Positions 53,836 to 62,727 of a stretch of DNA of 64,000 nt are shown here, in pieces; the first letter of the stretch is position 1, and every line of letters starts with the position of its first letter. Below the pieces are notes generated by a model, which ran no database searches, was not told where the DNA came from, and saw nothing but the letters and a program-made list of their open reading frames with translations. The position numbers and the translations under genes are program-made. This stretch comes from JAFGRU01 sp016934985 (GTDB lineage: Bacteria; Desulfobacterota; Desulfuromonadia; Desulfuromonadales; JAAYDE01), in the NCBI GenBank assembly GCA_963665045.2, contig CAXXJQ010000003.1, positions 1,178,001 through 1,242,000 on the forward strand, in the 5' to 3' direction.

Positions 53836-54189
53836 CGGATTCCAACTCCTTATAAAAAATTTTCCCTATCCTTGAATTGGGCAGGACTTGAAGAATGTGA
53901 ATTATCTGCCAGGTCTTACCACAGTATTTTAAGATCAATCCACGGATGCAGGAATTTCAAAATATGGTTTAATTGCCATCAAGAGCCTACTTTTTACCAT
54001 AACACCTGCCAAAGAGCCAACCAAAGATAAAAGCTCTCCCATTTTTTCCCCAATGTAGTTATTTTAAGGAATGAAACTGGAACCAGGCAATGGTGTTTAT
54101 TGTTGAAAATATAGTAAAATTAGCGGCAATTGCAGTTATTCATTTCTACCTCCGGCGGGAGGTAGGCCTGTTCAATTTCCGGATGGCTT
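53836..54189. other. Intergenic region between divergent tkt and DUF2867 genes
   Basis: 354 bases containing two divergent starts. No ORF or RNA gene recognised. Just before the right-hand gene is a perfect 8-bp hairpin (54146-54165). A/T-rich tracts at 54080-54120 could hold the promoter of the right-hand gene, but no pair of boxes is convincing. Confidence 0.4.
54146..54165 (+). promoter_or_regulatory. Hairpin sequestering a GGAGG in the leader of the DUF2867 gene
   Basis: CTACCTCC (54146-54153) pairs with GGAGGTAG (54158-54165) across a GGCG loop. The right arm holds a perfect ribosome-binding core, buried in the stem. It ends 24 bases before the ATG at 54190, too far to be its usual site. 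No T-run follows. Confidence 0.35.
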
Positions 54190-55707
54190 ATGATTAGCGA
54201 AAAACGAACAAAGCCTGTCTTTGTTGTCGGCGCAACGGGTTATGTGGGTGGTCGCCTGGTGCCCTTGCTCCTTCATAAAGGCTTCACCGTCAGGATTTTG
54301 GTGCGTAATCCCACCAAACTTCAAGGTCGTGCCTGGTGTCCCCATGCCCGTCTCGAAGTCATGACCGGCAACATTCTCGACCGGGATGTCCTTACCCAGG
54401 CCATGAACGGTTGTGGAATTGCTTATTATCTTGTTCATTCCATGCAGAATGAGGTTGTCGATTTCCGGGAGACGGACCGGGAAGCGGCCATTATCATGCG
54501 TGAAACTGCTGAGAGCGTCGGCCTGGAAAGGATAATCTACCTCAGTGGTCTGGGCGAGGTTGACTCGGACCTCAGTCGCCATCTGCGCTCCCGGACAGAG
54601 GTTGGGATTCTTCTTAAGGAGGGGCGGGTTCCGGTTACTATTTTACGGGCGGCCATGATTATCGGTTCGGGCAGCGCCTCCTTTGCCATTCTCCGGCATC
54701 TCGTCGAACGCCTCCCTATTATGGTCACCCCCCGGTGGGTCGATACACCTTGCCAACCAATCAGTATCCGCAATGTTCTCGGCTACCTCATAGGCTGCCT
54801 TGCCAACGAAAAAACCGTGGGAGAAACCTTTGACATTGGTCAGGAACGCATCGTTACTTACCGGGAGCTGATGCATACTTACGCAAAGGTAGTTGGACTG
54901 CACCGACGTATCATACTCCCAGTTCCAATTCTTTCCCCGCGCTTGAGTTCCTACTGGATTCATATTTTCACCCCGGTCCCCGCTTACCTGGCCCGCCCTC
55001 TGGCTCAAGGACTCCGCAACCCAGTTGTCTGCAAAGACTTCCGCATCCGGGCATTGATACCCCAAAGGCTTCTTGACTGCAAAGATGCCATCCTTCTCGC
55101 TTCGGGGAAGGTCCAGAGCAATGGCGTTGAAACCTCATGGCGGGATGCCGGAAGAATTCCACTGTTCGAGGAAGCGCTGCCTACCGACCCCGCATGGTCC
55201 AAACAAACGCGCTTCAAAGACATCCGATATATTGATCTGGAGGTCTCCCCGGCGGCTGCCTGGAAAGCCGTAACGGGCATCGGCGGCACCACCGGCTGGT
55301 ACTATGCCAACTGGCTCTGGACCCTACGCGGTTTCATAGACCGGCTACTGGGCGGGGTCGGTTTGCAGCGCGGGCGGCGCAGAGGTCAAGTACTGCGTCC
55401 CGGGGATGTCATTGATTTCTGGCGCGTGGCAGTCGCCGATCAGGAAAGCAAGTTGGTTTTGGCGGCGGAGATGAAACTCCCCGGAGAAGCTTTTCTTGAA
55501 TTTCACCTCGAAAAACTGGCGGCGGAGAAGATTCGAATTCGCCAAGTGGCCCGTTTCCTGCCCAGGGGGTTGACCGGTTTTTGCTATTGGTACGCGGTTT
55601 CTCCCCTTCATAATCTTGTTTTCGACGGCATGCTGCGGGGTATTGCCAAGGCTTCCAGGGGGGCACTTATCAAGGGTCCGGTACGACTGAAAAACCAGGA
55701 TGTGTGA
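54190..55707 (+). CDS. NAD(P)-binding SDR-like protein with C-terminal DUF2867
   Basis: 505-aa protein. Residues about 8-300 form an atypical short-chain dehydrogenase/NmrA-like Rossmann domain with VFVVGATGYVGGRLVPLL (dinucleotide motif) and YLVHSM in place of the usual catalytic YxxxK. Residues about 350-500 match DUF2867 (WTLRGFIDRLLGGVGLQRGRR, FLPRGLTGFCYWYAVSPLHNLVFDGM). Many bacteria have this fusion and its substrate is unknown; a link to lipid or quinone metabolism is only a guess. The start at 54190 has poor ribosome-site support, because the nearest GGAGG is held in a hairpin. Single gene on the plus strand. Confidence 0.9.
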   Translation: MISEKRTKPVFVVGATGYVGGRLVPLLLHKGFTVRILVRNPTKLQGRAWCPHARLEVMTGNILDRDVLTQAMNGCGIAYYLVHSMQNEVVDFRETDREAAIIMRETAESVGLERIIYLSGLGEVDSDLSRHLRSRTEVGILLKEGRVPVTILRAAMIIGSGSASFAILRHLVERLPIMVTPRWVDTPCQPISIRNVLGYLIGCLANEKTVGETFDIGQERIVTYRELMHTYAKVVGLHRRIILPVPILSPRLSSYWIHIFTPVPAYLARPLAQGLRNPVVCKDFRIRALIPQRLLDCKDAILLASGKVQSNGVETSWRDAGRIPLFEEALPTDPAWSKQTRFKDIRYIDLEVSPAAAWKAVTGIGGTTGWYYANWLWTLRGFIDRLLGGVGLQRGRRRGQVLRPGDVIDFWRVAVADQESKLVLAAEMKLPGEAFLEFHLEKLAAEKIRIRQVARFLPRGLTGFCYWYAVSPLHNLVFDGMLRGIAKASRGALIKGPVRLKNQDV

Positions 55708-55778
55708 TGGATTTTAATTTCGGTCTATAATGGACACATATTTATAAACACGATTAAACTTTCAGAATGATGGCATAA

Positions 55779-56309
55779 ATGAGCACCCAGAAAAAAATTC
55801 TACTTCATTCCTGTTGCGCCCCTTGCGCCAGTGCCTCCCTGGAGAGGCTTCTTGAAGCAGACTACGAAGTCACCCTGTTTTTTTCCAACTCGAATATTTT
55901 CCCGCGCGAGGAGTACGAAAAACGCCTTGAATCGATGCGTGACCTGGCCCAATCCTATCATGTTACACTTCATATAGATGCCTGGGACCATTCCTCCTGG
56001 TTGGCTTGCGTCGCCGGCCTGGAAAACGAACCGGAAAAAGGGAAGCGTTGCCTCAAATGCTTCGAATTCAGCTTTCGTCGTACCCAAATTATGGCAAACA
56101 ACCTCAAAATTTTCACTTTCGCCTCAACCCTCAGCATCAGCCCTCACAAACCCTCAAAAACTCTTTTTGAAATCGGGTCGCAATTTCCCGGTTTTCTGGC
56201 CATGGATTTCAAAAAGAAAAACGGTTTTCAGCGCAGCCTGGAACTGACCCGAACACATTCCCTATACAGACAACGTTATTGCGGTTGTGAGTTCACACTA
56301 AGGTCCTGA
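55779..56309 (+). CDS. queH: Epoxyqueuosine reductase QueH
   Basis: 176-aa enzyme of the last step of queuosine synthesis, reducing epoxyqueuosine to queuosine in tRNA. This is the DUF208-type QueH, not cobalamin-dependent QueG. Signature cysteines: LLHSCCAPCAS (residues about 6-16), GKRCLKCFE (about 90) and RQRYCGCEF near the C-terminus, which together bind a [4Fe-4S] cluster and an extra iron. Asp/His in the HPP-like fold are in place (SISPHKPSKTLFEIG). The protein is slightly shorter than many QueH. The ATG has a weak site. It is convergent with the membrane protein ending at 56493. Confidence 0.93.
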   Translation: MSTQKKILLHSCCAPCASASLERLLEADYEVTLFFSNSNIFPREEYEKRLESMRDLAQSYHVTLHIDAWDHSSWLACVAGLENEPEKGKRCLKCFEFSFRRTQIMANNLKIFTFASTLSISPHKPSKTLFEIGSQFPGFLAMDFKKKNGFQRSLELTRTHSLYRQRYCGCEFTLRS

Positions 56310-56382
56310 TAATTCAGCGATATTATGGGACCCTGGTAAACTATGGGAAAATTATTTTTTTAGGAAAATAAAAGAGGACAGA

Positions 56383-56424
56383 AAAAAAGGCCCGTTGACT
56401 TTATAGTCATTATGGCCTTTTTCC
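56383..56424. terminator. Bidirectional terminator after queH
   Basis: An outer stem AAGGCC/GGCCTT and an inner TGACT/AGTCA stem, with A-run on the left and T-run on the right. It lies between the convergent queH (ends 56309) and the membrane protein gene. Confidence 0.75.
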
Positions 56425-56492
56425 TTAATAACCCTATAGGGACTCAGTTGTCTCGAAACCTGTGCGAATTCAGTTCCTTTCCCCCCGGAGCT

Positions 56493-57140
56493 TCACATGA
56501 GCAGAACCCCGCCAAGTGCCAACAACCACAAAACCGTGAAGTGAAATAAAGGCCGATAATACTCCAGGTTGTCCGGCAATGCCATTGTGAGGCCCATGCC
56601 CGAAAAACCTAAAAGAGCACCGCTGACACAAACCCATTTTGGCATAAAACCGCTGTAGATCATGGCAATGGCGAGGACAATCTGGCCAAGTCCAAGAAAA
56701 ACACGTCCGAAACGAGTAAAACAGGTAACGTATTCGGTACTTACCTGGAGAGACTTTATGAAGGCCAGGATCGATTCGGAGGACTTGCCTTCCATGTCCT
56801 GTGCACCCCAGGCTCCGAAATGGTAGTAAAAAGCTTCGGCAAGGGTATTAACGAAGAGGCCGGATCCTATAACCACAGTGGCCGGCCAGGCAAGAATACG
56901 CGCGGAGGTTTCAGCCAGAAGCGTCCCCAGGGCGACAAAAGCCATAACAGCGACCATGCAACCGAAAAGATGAACCCGGTAAAGCCATATCCAACGCCGG
57001 AACACTTTACGAATCTGGGGAAAAACACTCGGCTCAAAAAAAACTCCGATGGGTACAGGCAATAGAACTCTACCGAACCATAACATCAATGCTGCGGCAA
57101 TAAACAACCATCCGGTAATCTGCATTTGGTATTCAATCAT
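56493..57140 (-). CDS. Unassigned integral membrane protein
   Basis: 215-aa protein with about six hydrophobic segments: residues 8-30, 55-75, 80-100, 145-165, 165-185 and 195-213. Two Phe/Trp-rich amphipathic stretches surround a polar loop (GAWGAQDMEGKSSESILAFIKSLQVS). There is no signal peptide beyond the first segment. No family motif recognised; the uneven spacing of segments and the HFTVLWLLALGG tail give no clue to function. An in-frame Met at residue 6 is an alternative start. It stands alone between queH and acnB. Confidence 0.7.
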   Translation of the reverse strand: MIEYQMQITGWLFIAAALMLWFGRVLLPVPIGVFFEPSVFPQIRKVFRRWIWLYRVHLFGCMVAVMAFVALGTLLAETSARILAWPATVVIGSGLFVNTLAEAFYYHFGAWGAQDMEGKSSESILAFIKSLQVSTEYVTCFTRFGRVFLGLGQIVLAIAMIYSGFMPKWVCVSGALLGFSGMGLTMALPDNLEYYRPLFHFTVLWLLALGGVLLM

Positions 57141-57283
57141 ATCAAGCCATTTCCCATCTGTGGCAACGGTTAAAATTTTTCATTCAGTGAACGACACCTG
57201 GATTTTCTTTAATCTTTAAAATCAACATTTATTTTTACCAAATCAAAGCAGGGCATTTAATTTCTTCGGCGCAAATTACTAAA

Positions 57284-57328
57284 AAATCCAAAAGCCCAGA
57301 AAAGTGCCTTTTCAGGGCTTTTGGATTT
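57284..57328 (-). terminator. Long terminator after acnB (minus strand)
   Basis: Perfect 14-bp arms (57284-57297 and 57315-57328) with an inner GAAAAG/CTTTTC stem. On the minus strand the stem is followed by TTTT. It lies 19 bases after the acnB stop and is one of the strongest terminators in the window. Confidence 0.9.
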
Positions 57329-57346
57329 AAATAAGGAATTAACAGC

Positions 57347-59875
57347 TTAAAACCTGAGCATTTCATTGAACTGAAGGAATTTCCAAATTTTTTCCATATT
57401 TGGATAAATGTTATCTTCGTAAATATCCATATATTCTTGCAAAGTTGGGATATGCCCAAGCATGGCGGTAATGGCAGCAAGTTCTGCGGAACCGAGAAAC
57501 ACGCGGCTGTCATCCCCGAGACGATCATCATAATTGCGCGTTGAGGTTGAGAAAACCGTGGAACCTTGCGGAACCCGTACCTGATTGCCCATGCACAATG
57601 AACAACCGGCGGTTTCGACCCGGGCTCCGACATTGGCAAAAATCGGGAATAGCCCTTCCTCTTTCAACTTGAGATAGTCAAGTCGAGTGGGTGGACAGAG
57701 CCAGATTCTGACCTTGGGATTAAATTGGGCACCCCTCCATATTTCAGCAGCTGCCCGAAAGTGCCCGATGTTGGTGAGGCAGGAACCGATAAAAACATCT
57801 TCCACAGGGGTTCCGGCGACTTCGGACAAAGGACGGACATCATCGGGGTCATTGGGGCAGGCAACCAGCGGCTCTTCGAGAGCGTCAAGGTCAATCTCCA
57901 GGGTCTCGGCATAATCGGCGTTTGCATCCGCGCTCAGAAGTTCCGGTTTTTTGAGCCATCTTTTCATTTCAGAGATGCGCTCTTTGAGCGCACCTGAGTC
58001 CTCATAGCCTTCTTCAACCATCCTTTCCAGCAGGGCGACATTAGAGCGCAGGCTTTTCCTGATACTCATTTCCGAAAGTTTGATACAGCAAGCTGCCGCA
58101 CTACGCTCGGCACTGGAATTGGTAATCTCAAAGGCCTGTTCAGATGTCAATTCCTCCAAGCCTTCGATCTCAATAATCCGTCCGTTAAAAATATTTTTTT
58201 TATTTTTTTTGGGGACGGTCAAGAGGCCTTTTTTTACAGCCATATATGGAATAACGTTGACAAGGTCACGCAAAGTAATGCCTCGCTTGGGGAAGCCGGT
58301 AAATTTGATCAGGACCGATTCAGGCATTTCCAAAGGCATAAAGCCGACGGCACCGGAAAAAGCGACCATGCCGGAACCGGCTGGGAAAGAAATCCCCATA
58401 GGGAAACGGGTATGTGAGTCTCCCGCGGTTCCAACCCTGTCAGGGACCAGCATGCGATTGATCCAACAATGCAAAACGCCGTCGCCGGGTGCGAGACTTA
58501 CCCCTCCCCTGCTGATAACGAATTCAGGCAGAGTTTCCTGCATCTCCAGATCTCCAGCCTTCGGATAAGCAGCGGTGTGACAAAAGGATTGGAGGAATAA
58601 GGGCGCGTTAAATTTGAGGCAACCGATCCCTTTAAGCTCTTCGACAGTCATAGGTCCGGTGGCGTCCTGGGATCCGACTACATCGACATTAGGTTCACAG
58701 GAAGTTCCAGGAAGAACTCCCTGCAGACCACAGGCTTTCCCCACCAATTTTTGGGCGAGGGAATACCCTTGTTCGGGGCCTGGCTGAAAATGCGGTGCGG
58801 GGATAAATGTTTTGTCTTCCAAGATATGCAGCGCGCGTCGTGCGTTGCTGGTAAGGGCCTTGCCCATAACCAGGGGAATACGTCCTCCGGCTCTGAACTC
58901 GTCGGGCAAAGTCGCAGGTTTAAGTTCAAATGAGATCAGGACGTTCCCTTTTTCATCACTGACAGTCCCGTTTACCGTATCAATGACGACCCTGTCTCCA
59001 TGATTAAGCTGGGAAACATCGAGGCAAAGGGGCAACCCTCCGGAGTCTCTAACCGTGTTGAAAAAGATGGGTGCCATAACACCACCGATTACAACGCTTC
59101 CAATCCTCCGGTTGGGAACATGGGGAATATCAGTACCGAGATGCCACATTAAGCTATTGACGGCTGATTTTCGGGAAGAGCCGGTGCCTAAAACATCAGC
59201 AACGAAAGCGACATTTTCACCTTTGCGGCGAATCTCTGAGATGGCATCAACGCCATTTGGAAATCGAAATTTTCCCATATCGAGAGCATGAAGAGGGATG
59301 TCGGACCGGGACCAGGAGGACCCAGGAGGAGAGAGGTCATCGGTGTTTACCTCACCATCTACTTTAAAGATTCGAACCGCTAACTTTTTAGGAAAAACCG
59401 GCCTTGTCGTAAACCATTCGGCTCTTGCCCAAGACTTCAAAACCTGACGGGCGGAGAGGAATCTCTGGGAATAATCGAGGATCTGTTCAAAGGCATCGTA
59501 AACCATGAAGATTCTTGAAAGTGCATTTACAGCCTGGCTGGCAACTTCATCAACCCTCAAAGCCTCAACTAAAGGCGCAATATTATACCCACCCACCATG
59601 GTCCCCAGGATATTAACGGCCAGGGATTTGCTGATAAGAGGAGAATCTGCTTTCCCGAAAATGATGTCAGCAAGAAATTCGGCTTTGATTTGAGCACCTG
59701 GATCAACCCCGGGAGCAATCCGGTTTTTGAAAATGTCGACAAGGAACTCTTCTTTTCCTTTGGGAGGTGCCTGGAGCAAAATACAGACTCCTTGCACCTG
59801 ATCGGGGGTCAAAGGTTGAGGAGGAATACCCAACGCCTCTCTTTCGGCAACCTGATTGAGATAGGATGCAATCAT
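57347..59875 (-). CDS. acnB: Aconitate hydratase B
   Basis: 842-aa aconitase of the AcnB class interconverting citrate and isocitrate, often also hydrating 2-methylaconitate. The start ATG 59875 follows GGAGGTG; an upstream in-frame GTG overlaps that site. The N-terminal HEAT-like domain (EREALGIPPQPLTPDQVQGV) and swivel domain distinguish AcnB from AcnA. The [4Fe-4S] cysteines are seen in GSCLTNIGHFRAA and GCSLCMGNQVR, and GDSHTRFPMGISFPAGSG is the substrate-site motif. Slightly shorter than E. coli AcnB (865). Monocistronic with its own terminator; the citric acid cycle role is firm. Confidence 0.97.
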   Translation of the reverse strand: MIASYLNQVAEREALGIPPQPLTPDQVQGVCILLQAPPKGKEEFLVDIFKNRIAPGVDPGAQIKAEFLADIIFGKADSPLISKSLAVNILGTMVGGYNIAPLVEALRVDEVASQAVNALSRIFMVYDAFEQILDYSQRFLSARQVLKSWARAEWFTTRPVFPKKLAVRIFKVDGEVNTDDLSPPGSSWSRSDIPLHALDMGKFRFPNGVDAISEIRRKGENVAFVADVLGTGSSRKSAVNSLMWHLGTDIPHVPNRRIGSVVIGGVMAPIFFNTVRDSGGLPLCLDVSQLNHGDRVVIDTVNGTVSDEKGNVLISFELKPATLPDEFRAGGRIPLVMGKALTSNARRALHILEDKTFIPAPHFQPGPEQGYSLAQKLVGKACGLQGVLPGTSCEPNVDVVGSQDATGPMTVEELKGIGCLKFNAPLFLQSFCHTAAYPKAGDLEMQETLPEFVISRGGVSLAPGDGVLHCWINRMLVPDRVGTAGDSHTRFPMGISFPAGSGMVAFSGAVGFMPLEMPESVLIKFTGFPKRGITLRDLVNVIPYMAVKKGLLTVPKKNKKNIFNGRIIEIEGLEELTSEQAFEITNSSAERSAAACCIKLSEMSIRKSLRSNVALLERMVEEGYEDSGALKERISEMKRWLKKPELLSADANADYAETLEIDLDALEEPLVACPNDPDDVRPLSEVAGTPVEDVFIGSCLTNIGHFRAAAEIWRGAQFNPKVRIWLCPPTRLDYLKLKEEGLFPIFANVGARVETAGCSLCMGNQVRVPQGSTVFSTSTRNYDDRLGDDSRVFLGSAELAAITAMLGHIPTLQEYMDIYEDNIYPNMEKIWKFLQFNEMLRF

Positions 59876-60288
59876 AAAAATCACCTCCAGCGGCAGAACA
59901 TCCGCACTCCAAAAGCATTAAAAGAAAGCTGAATGATAGGAACGGAAAAGCAATGGCTATGAGTTGTTCTTAATTTAACTTATATCCGTCAAAAAAAGAT
60001 TGTCAAACCTTCTCATTAATAAATTCCTTAGAGATTTGGAGTAATTATTTTTTTTGAATTAACTTGAGCTCCCCTTGTCAGGGAATCTGTCAGTAGGATA
60101 ACAGCGTTAAAGTCCAAATAGAGTACCCGTGGAATGGTCACTGAAGTATCGTAAAAAATCTCAAAATTTCAGAAGGACCGATTCAAGCAAAAGAATTTTC
60201 CATTCTTTTATGGAAATTACGACTGTTTGGCTGGCGGAACATCATTTGCTTTGCTGATATAAAATATTTAATCTTAGGAATTTAAAAA
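59876..60288. other. Intergenic region between divergent acnB and comEC
   Basis: About 410 A/T-rich bases with promoters for both genes expected but not convincingly placed. GATATAAAATATTTAATC near 60256-60273 contains a TATAAA box without a well-spaced -35. No ORF or RNA gene recognised. Confidence 0.35.
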
Positions 60289-62673
60289 ATGTCTGGTTAT
60301 TCCCACCCATCCCAACAAAATCTTTTCCTGTGGTTTTTTCTTGCGTATGCAGGGGGGATCTCGATAGCTCCTTTTTTCCCACAGGCTGAATCCTCCCATG
60401 TCTTATGCACTGCCGTAACGACGCTTTTAATTCTTATTGTTTTTCGGAAGGTTAGAATTTATGTCCTAATAATCCTTCTAGCTTTTTCAGGCTTTGTTTT
60501 ATACCACTGGTCCATGGCCTCACCAGAAGGCCCCGGTCACATAATTCACTTGGCAGGCAAACAGGCAACCGTCGAAGGCTACGTCAATTGCCTTACTCCC
60601 AGAATCACCGGAGCCCTTCTCGATCTGGAGGTTACGGGCACAGCTACTATCGAAAAAATCACCCCGGTTAACGGGAAAGCATTTCTCTTTATCCGAAACG
60701 GTGTTCCCGATATTTTCCCCGGCGACAAAGTCAGGGTTACCGCGCATCTGCGAAAACCTAAACTTTACGGCGTCCCGGGAGAGTTCAACTATTCCCGTCA
60801 CCTGGCCCAAAAGGATGTCTATGTCACCGGCAGCGTGACCGACGCAAAGCGGGTGATCAGGCTCGCTGGTGACAAACGTGAAAACCTGGGGGACATTATC
60901 GAGGGTTTTCGTCATGCTGTTCGATCCTTCATCACCACGGCCAAACCGGAAATGGCCCCTTATCTTAGAGCTCTGACGATCGGCGATAGAGGAGGGTTGG
61001 GGCCGGAGGAAAAAAGTCTTCTCGGGCGAAGTGGGGTTGCCCATTTGTTTGCTATATCCGGCCTGCATATGGGCATAATTTTTCTATTTTCTTATGGCCT
61101 TCTGAAATTCTGTTATAGACGTTCAAAAACCCTTCTTTTGCTGGCGCCCCCAAAACAAATTCTTCCACTATTGATTTCCCCCCTGCTGTTTTTTTATTTA
61201 TTTTTGGCTGGTGGAGGGATTCCCACCCAAAGGGCTTTTTCAGCTATGCTCCTGTGCGCAATACTTTTCTACCTGGGTTATCTTGTCAAACCGATACGAA
61301 TTGTCCTTAGCCTGGCTTTTTTCCTTATCCTTATAGACCCGCTGGCCCTTTTTTCTCCGTCCTATCAACTCTCATTCGCTGCCGTTTTAGGTATTCTTTA
61401 CTATGTTCCCAAGCTTCAAAAACGAGCTTCCCATCTCCCGAAATTTATCAGATATCCTGCCGACCTCTTTTTCGTAACCTTTACCGCAACCCTGGCAACC
61501 TTGCCTTTTGTCCTCTTCCACTTTCATGTTTTTTCTTTATCAGGTCTGCTCCTGAACCTAATCTGCGTACCTCTTATTTCTTTTTTGGCCCTGCCTTGCG
61601 CGTTGGCCGGTGCGGCACTATTTTCATTTTCCACCTTTCTTGGAGGGATGCTGTTTGAAGTATCAGCCATGGTTCTGGACCTGTCGCTAAGTTTGATAAA
61701 CATCTTAACGCCGGCAGCCGATTCCACCTGGAGCACCATCTATTTGACACCATTCCAAATGGCAACCTTAATTCTGTTGATCATCGCCCTTTTGATGTGG
61801 GAAAAAGTTCCACTCAGGCCGCCCATTTTTTGGAGTGCCGTCGCCGGCCTTTCAATTTTTTTGCTGGCATATCCTTTATTTTCTCACAAACCTTTTATGC
61901 TGACCGCTATCAATGTCGGCCACGGCGATGCCATGGTCATCAGCAAGGACGATAAATACTATCTGGTAGATGGAGGAGGCTTTTATAACGACAATTTCGA
62001 TGTTGGATCCAGGCTGCTTGCACCGGCCCTCGGGAGTATGGGGATAAAAGAAATAGAAGCCGTAATCCTGACCCACGCTCACCCTGACCATTTCAAAGGT
62101 CTTGGGTATATTTTGAAACATTTTCAAGTCAGGGAATTTTGGTCTGCCATTACACCCGATAGACTACCTGAAATTATTCGCACCCCTTTAAAAGCCAGGG
62201 GCATTCCCCTTAAATCTTTTCCTGAGGGATGGACCACCATTCAGCAGGAAGCCGAGGGCAGGTTCTCCATATTTGTCCCGGTTCAGGATACACCGCTAGT
62301 TAATGACCGTTCCTTGGCTATTTACATGAAAGAGGGCAATAACAGTCTCCTTCTGACCGGGGATCTGGAAAAAAACGGCATTGAGCAATTACTTAAAAAC
62401 TCTATTCATTCAAAAGCATCCCTGCTTAAACTTGCTCACCACGGAAGTTCAGGATCAAGCCCGGCCCGACTTATTGGGTTTTTCAGACCAAAGATAGTAT
62501 TTGCGACAACCGAAAGTATACTTGCAGATAAAGATTATTTCCCAAACCCTGACGACCCACGGCGTATTCATTCCTACGCCTTCGACGGGCAGGAAGGTCA
62601 AGGCTCCATAAGATTTGTTGCAGAGGAAGGCGGTTGGGCGGTAAGATACTGGCAACGGGGGCTTTTTCGTTGA
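60289..62673 (+). CDS. comEC: DNA internalisation protein ComEC/Rec2
   Basis: 794-aa membrane protein that passes single-stranded DNA across the inner membrane in natural transformation. N-terminal OB-like domain with TM segments (about 30-190), the Competence domain with many TM segments (about 230-500; motif GRSGVAHLFAISGLHMGIIF), and a C-terminal metallo-beta-lactamase domain (about 540-780) with NVGHGDAMVI, LVDGGG and LTHAHPDHFKGLG (near residue 595), so the metal site looks intact. The length is typical of the full three-domain form. AGGAATTT lies before the ATG. No other competence genes adjoin it, as is usual in this group. Confidence 0.94.
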   Translation: MSGYSHPSQQNLFLWFFLAYAGGISIAPFFPQAESSHVLCTAVTTLLILIVFRKVRIYVLIILLAFSGFVLYHWSMASPEGPGHIIHLAGKQATVEGYVNCLTPRITGALLDLEVTGTATIEKITPVNGKAFLFIRNGVPDIFPGDKVRVTAHLRKPKLYGVPGEFNYSRHLAQKDVYVTGSVTDAKRVIRLAGDKRENLGDIIEGFRHAVRSFITTAKPEMAPYLRALTIGDRGGLGPEEKSLLGRSGVAHLFAISGLHMGIIFLFSYGLLKFCYRRSKTLLLLAPPKQILPLLISPLLFFYLFLAGGGIPTQRAFSAMLLCAILFYLGYLVKPIRIVLSLAFFLILIDPLALFSPSYQLSFAAVLGILYYVPKLQKRASHLPKFIRYPADLFFVTFTATLATLPFVLFHFHVFSLSGLLLNLICVPLISFLALPCALAGAALFSFSTFLGGMLFEVSAMVLDLSLSLINILTPAADSTWSTIYLTPFQMATLILLIIALLMWEKVPLRPPIFWSAVAGLSIFLLAYPLFSHKPFMLTAINVGHGDAMVISKDDKYYLVDGGGFYNDNFDVGSRLLAPALGSMGIKEIEAVILTHAHPDHFKGLGYILKHFQVREFWSAITPDRLPEIIRTPLKARGIPLKSFPEGWTTIQQEAEGRFSIFVPVQDTPLVNDRSLAIYMKEGNNSLLLTGDLEKNGIEQLLKNSIHSKASLLKLAHHGSSGSSPARLIGFFRPKIVFATTESILADKDYFPNPDDPRRIHSYAFDGQEGQGSIRFVAEEGGWAVRYWQRGLFR

Positions 62674-62727
62674 CAGATAAGACACCTTTTGCTAGTTTTT
62701 TTCTTCCCCAAAAAAGCGAGTTGTTCT

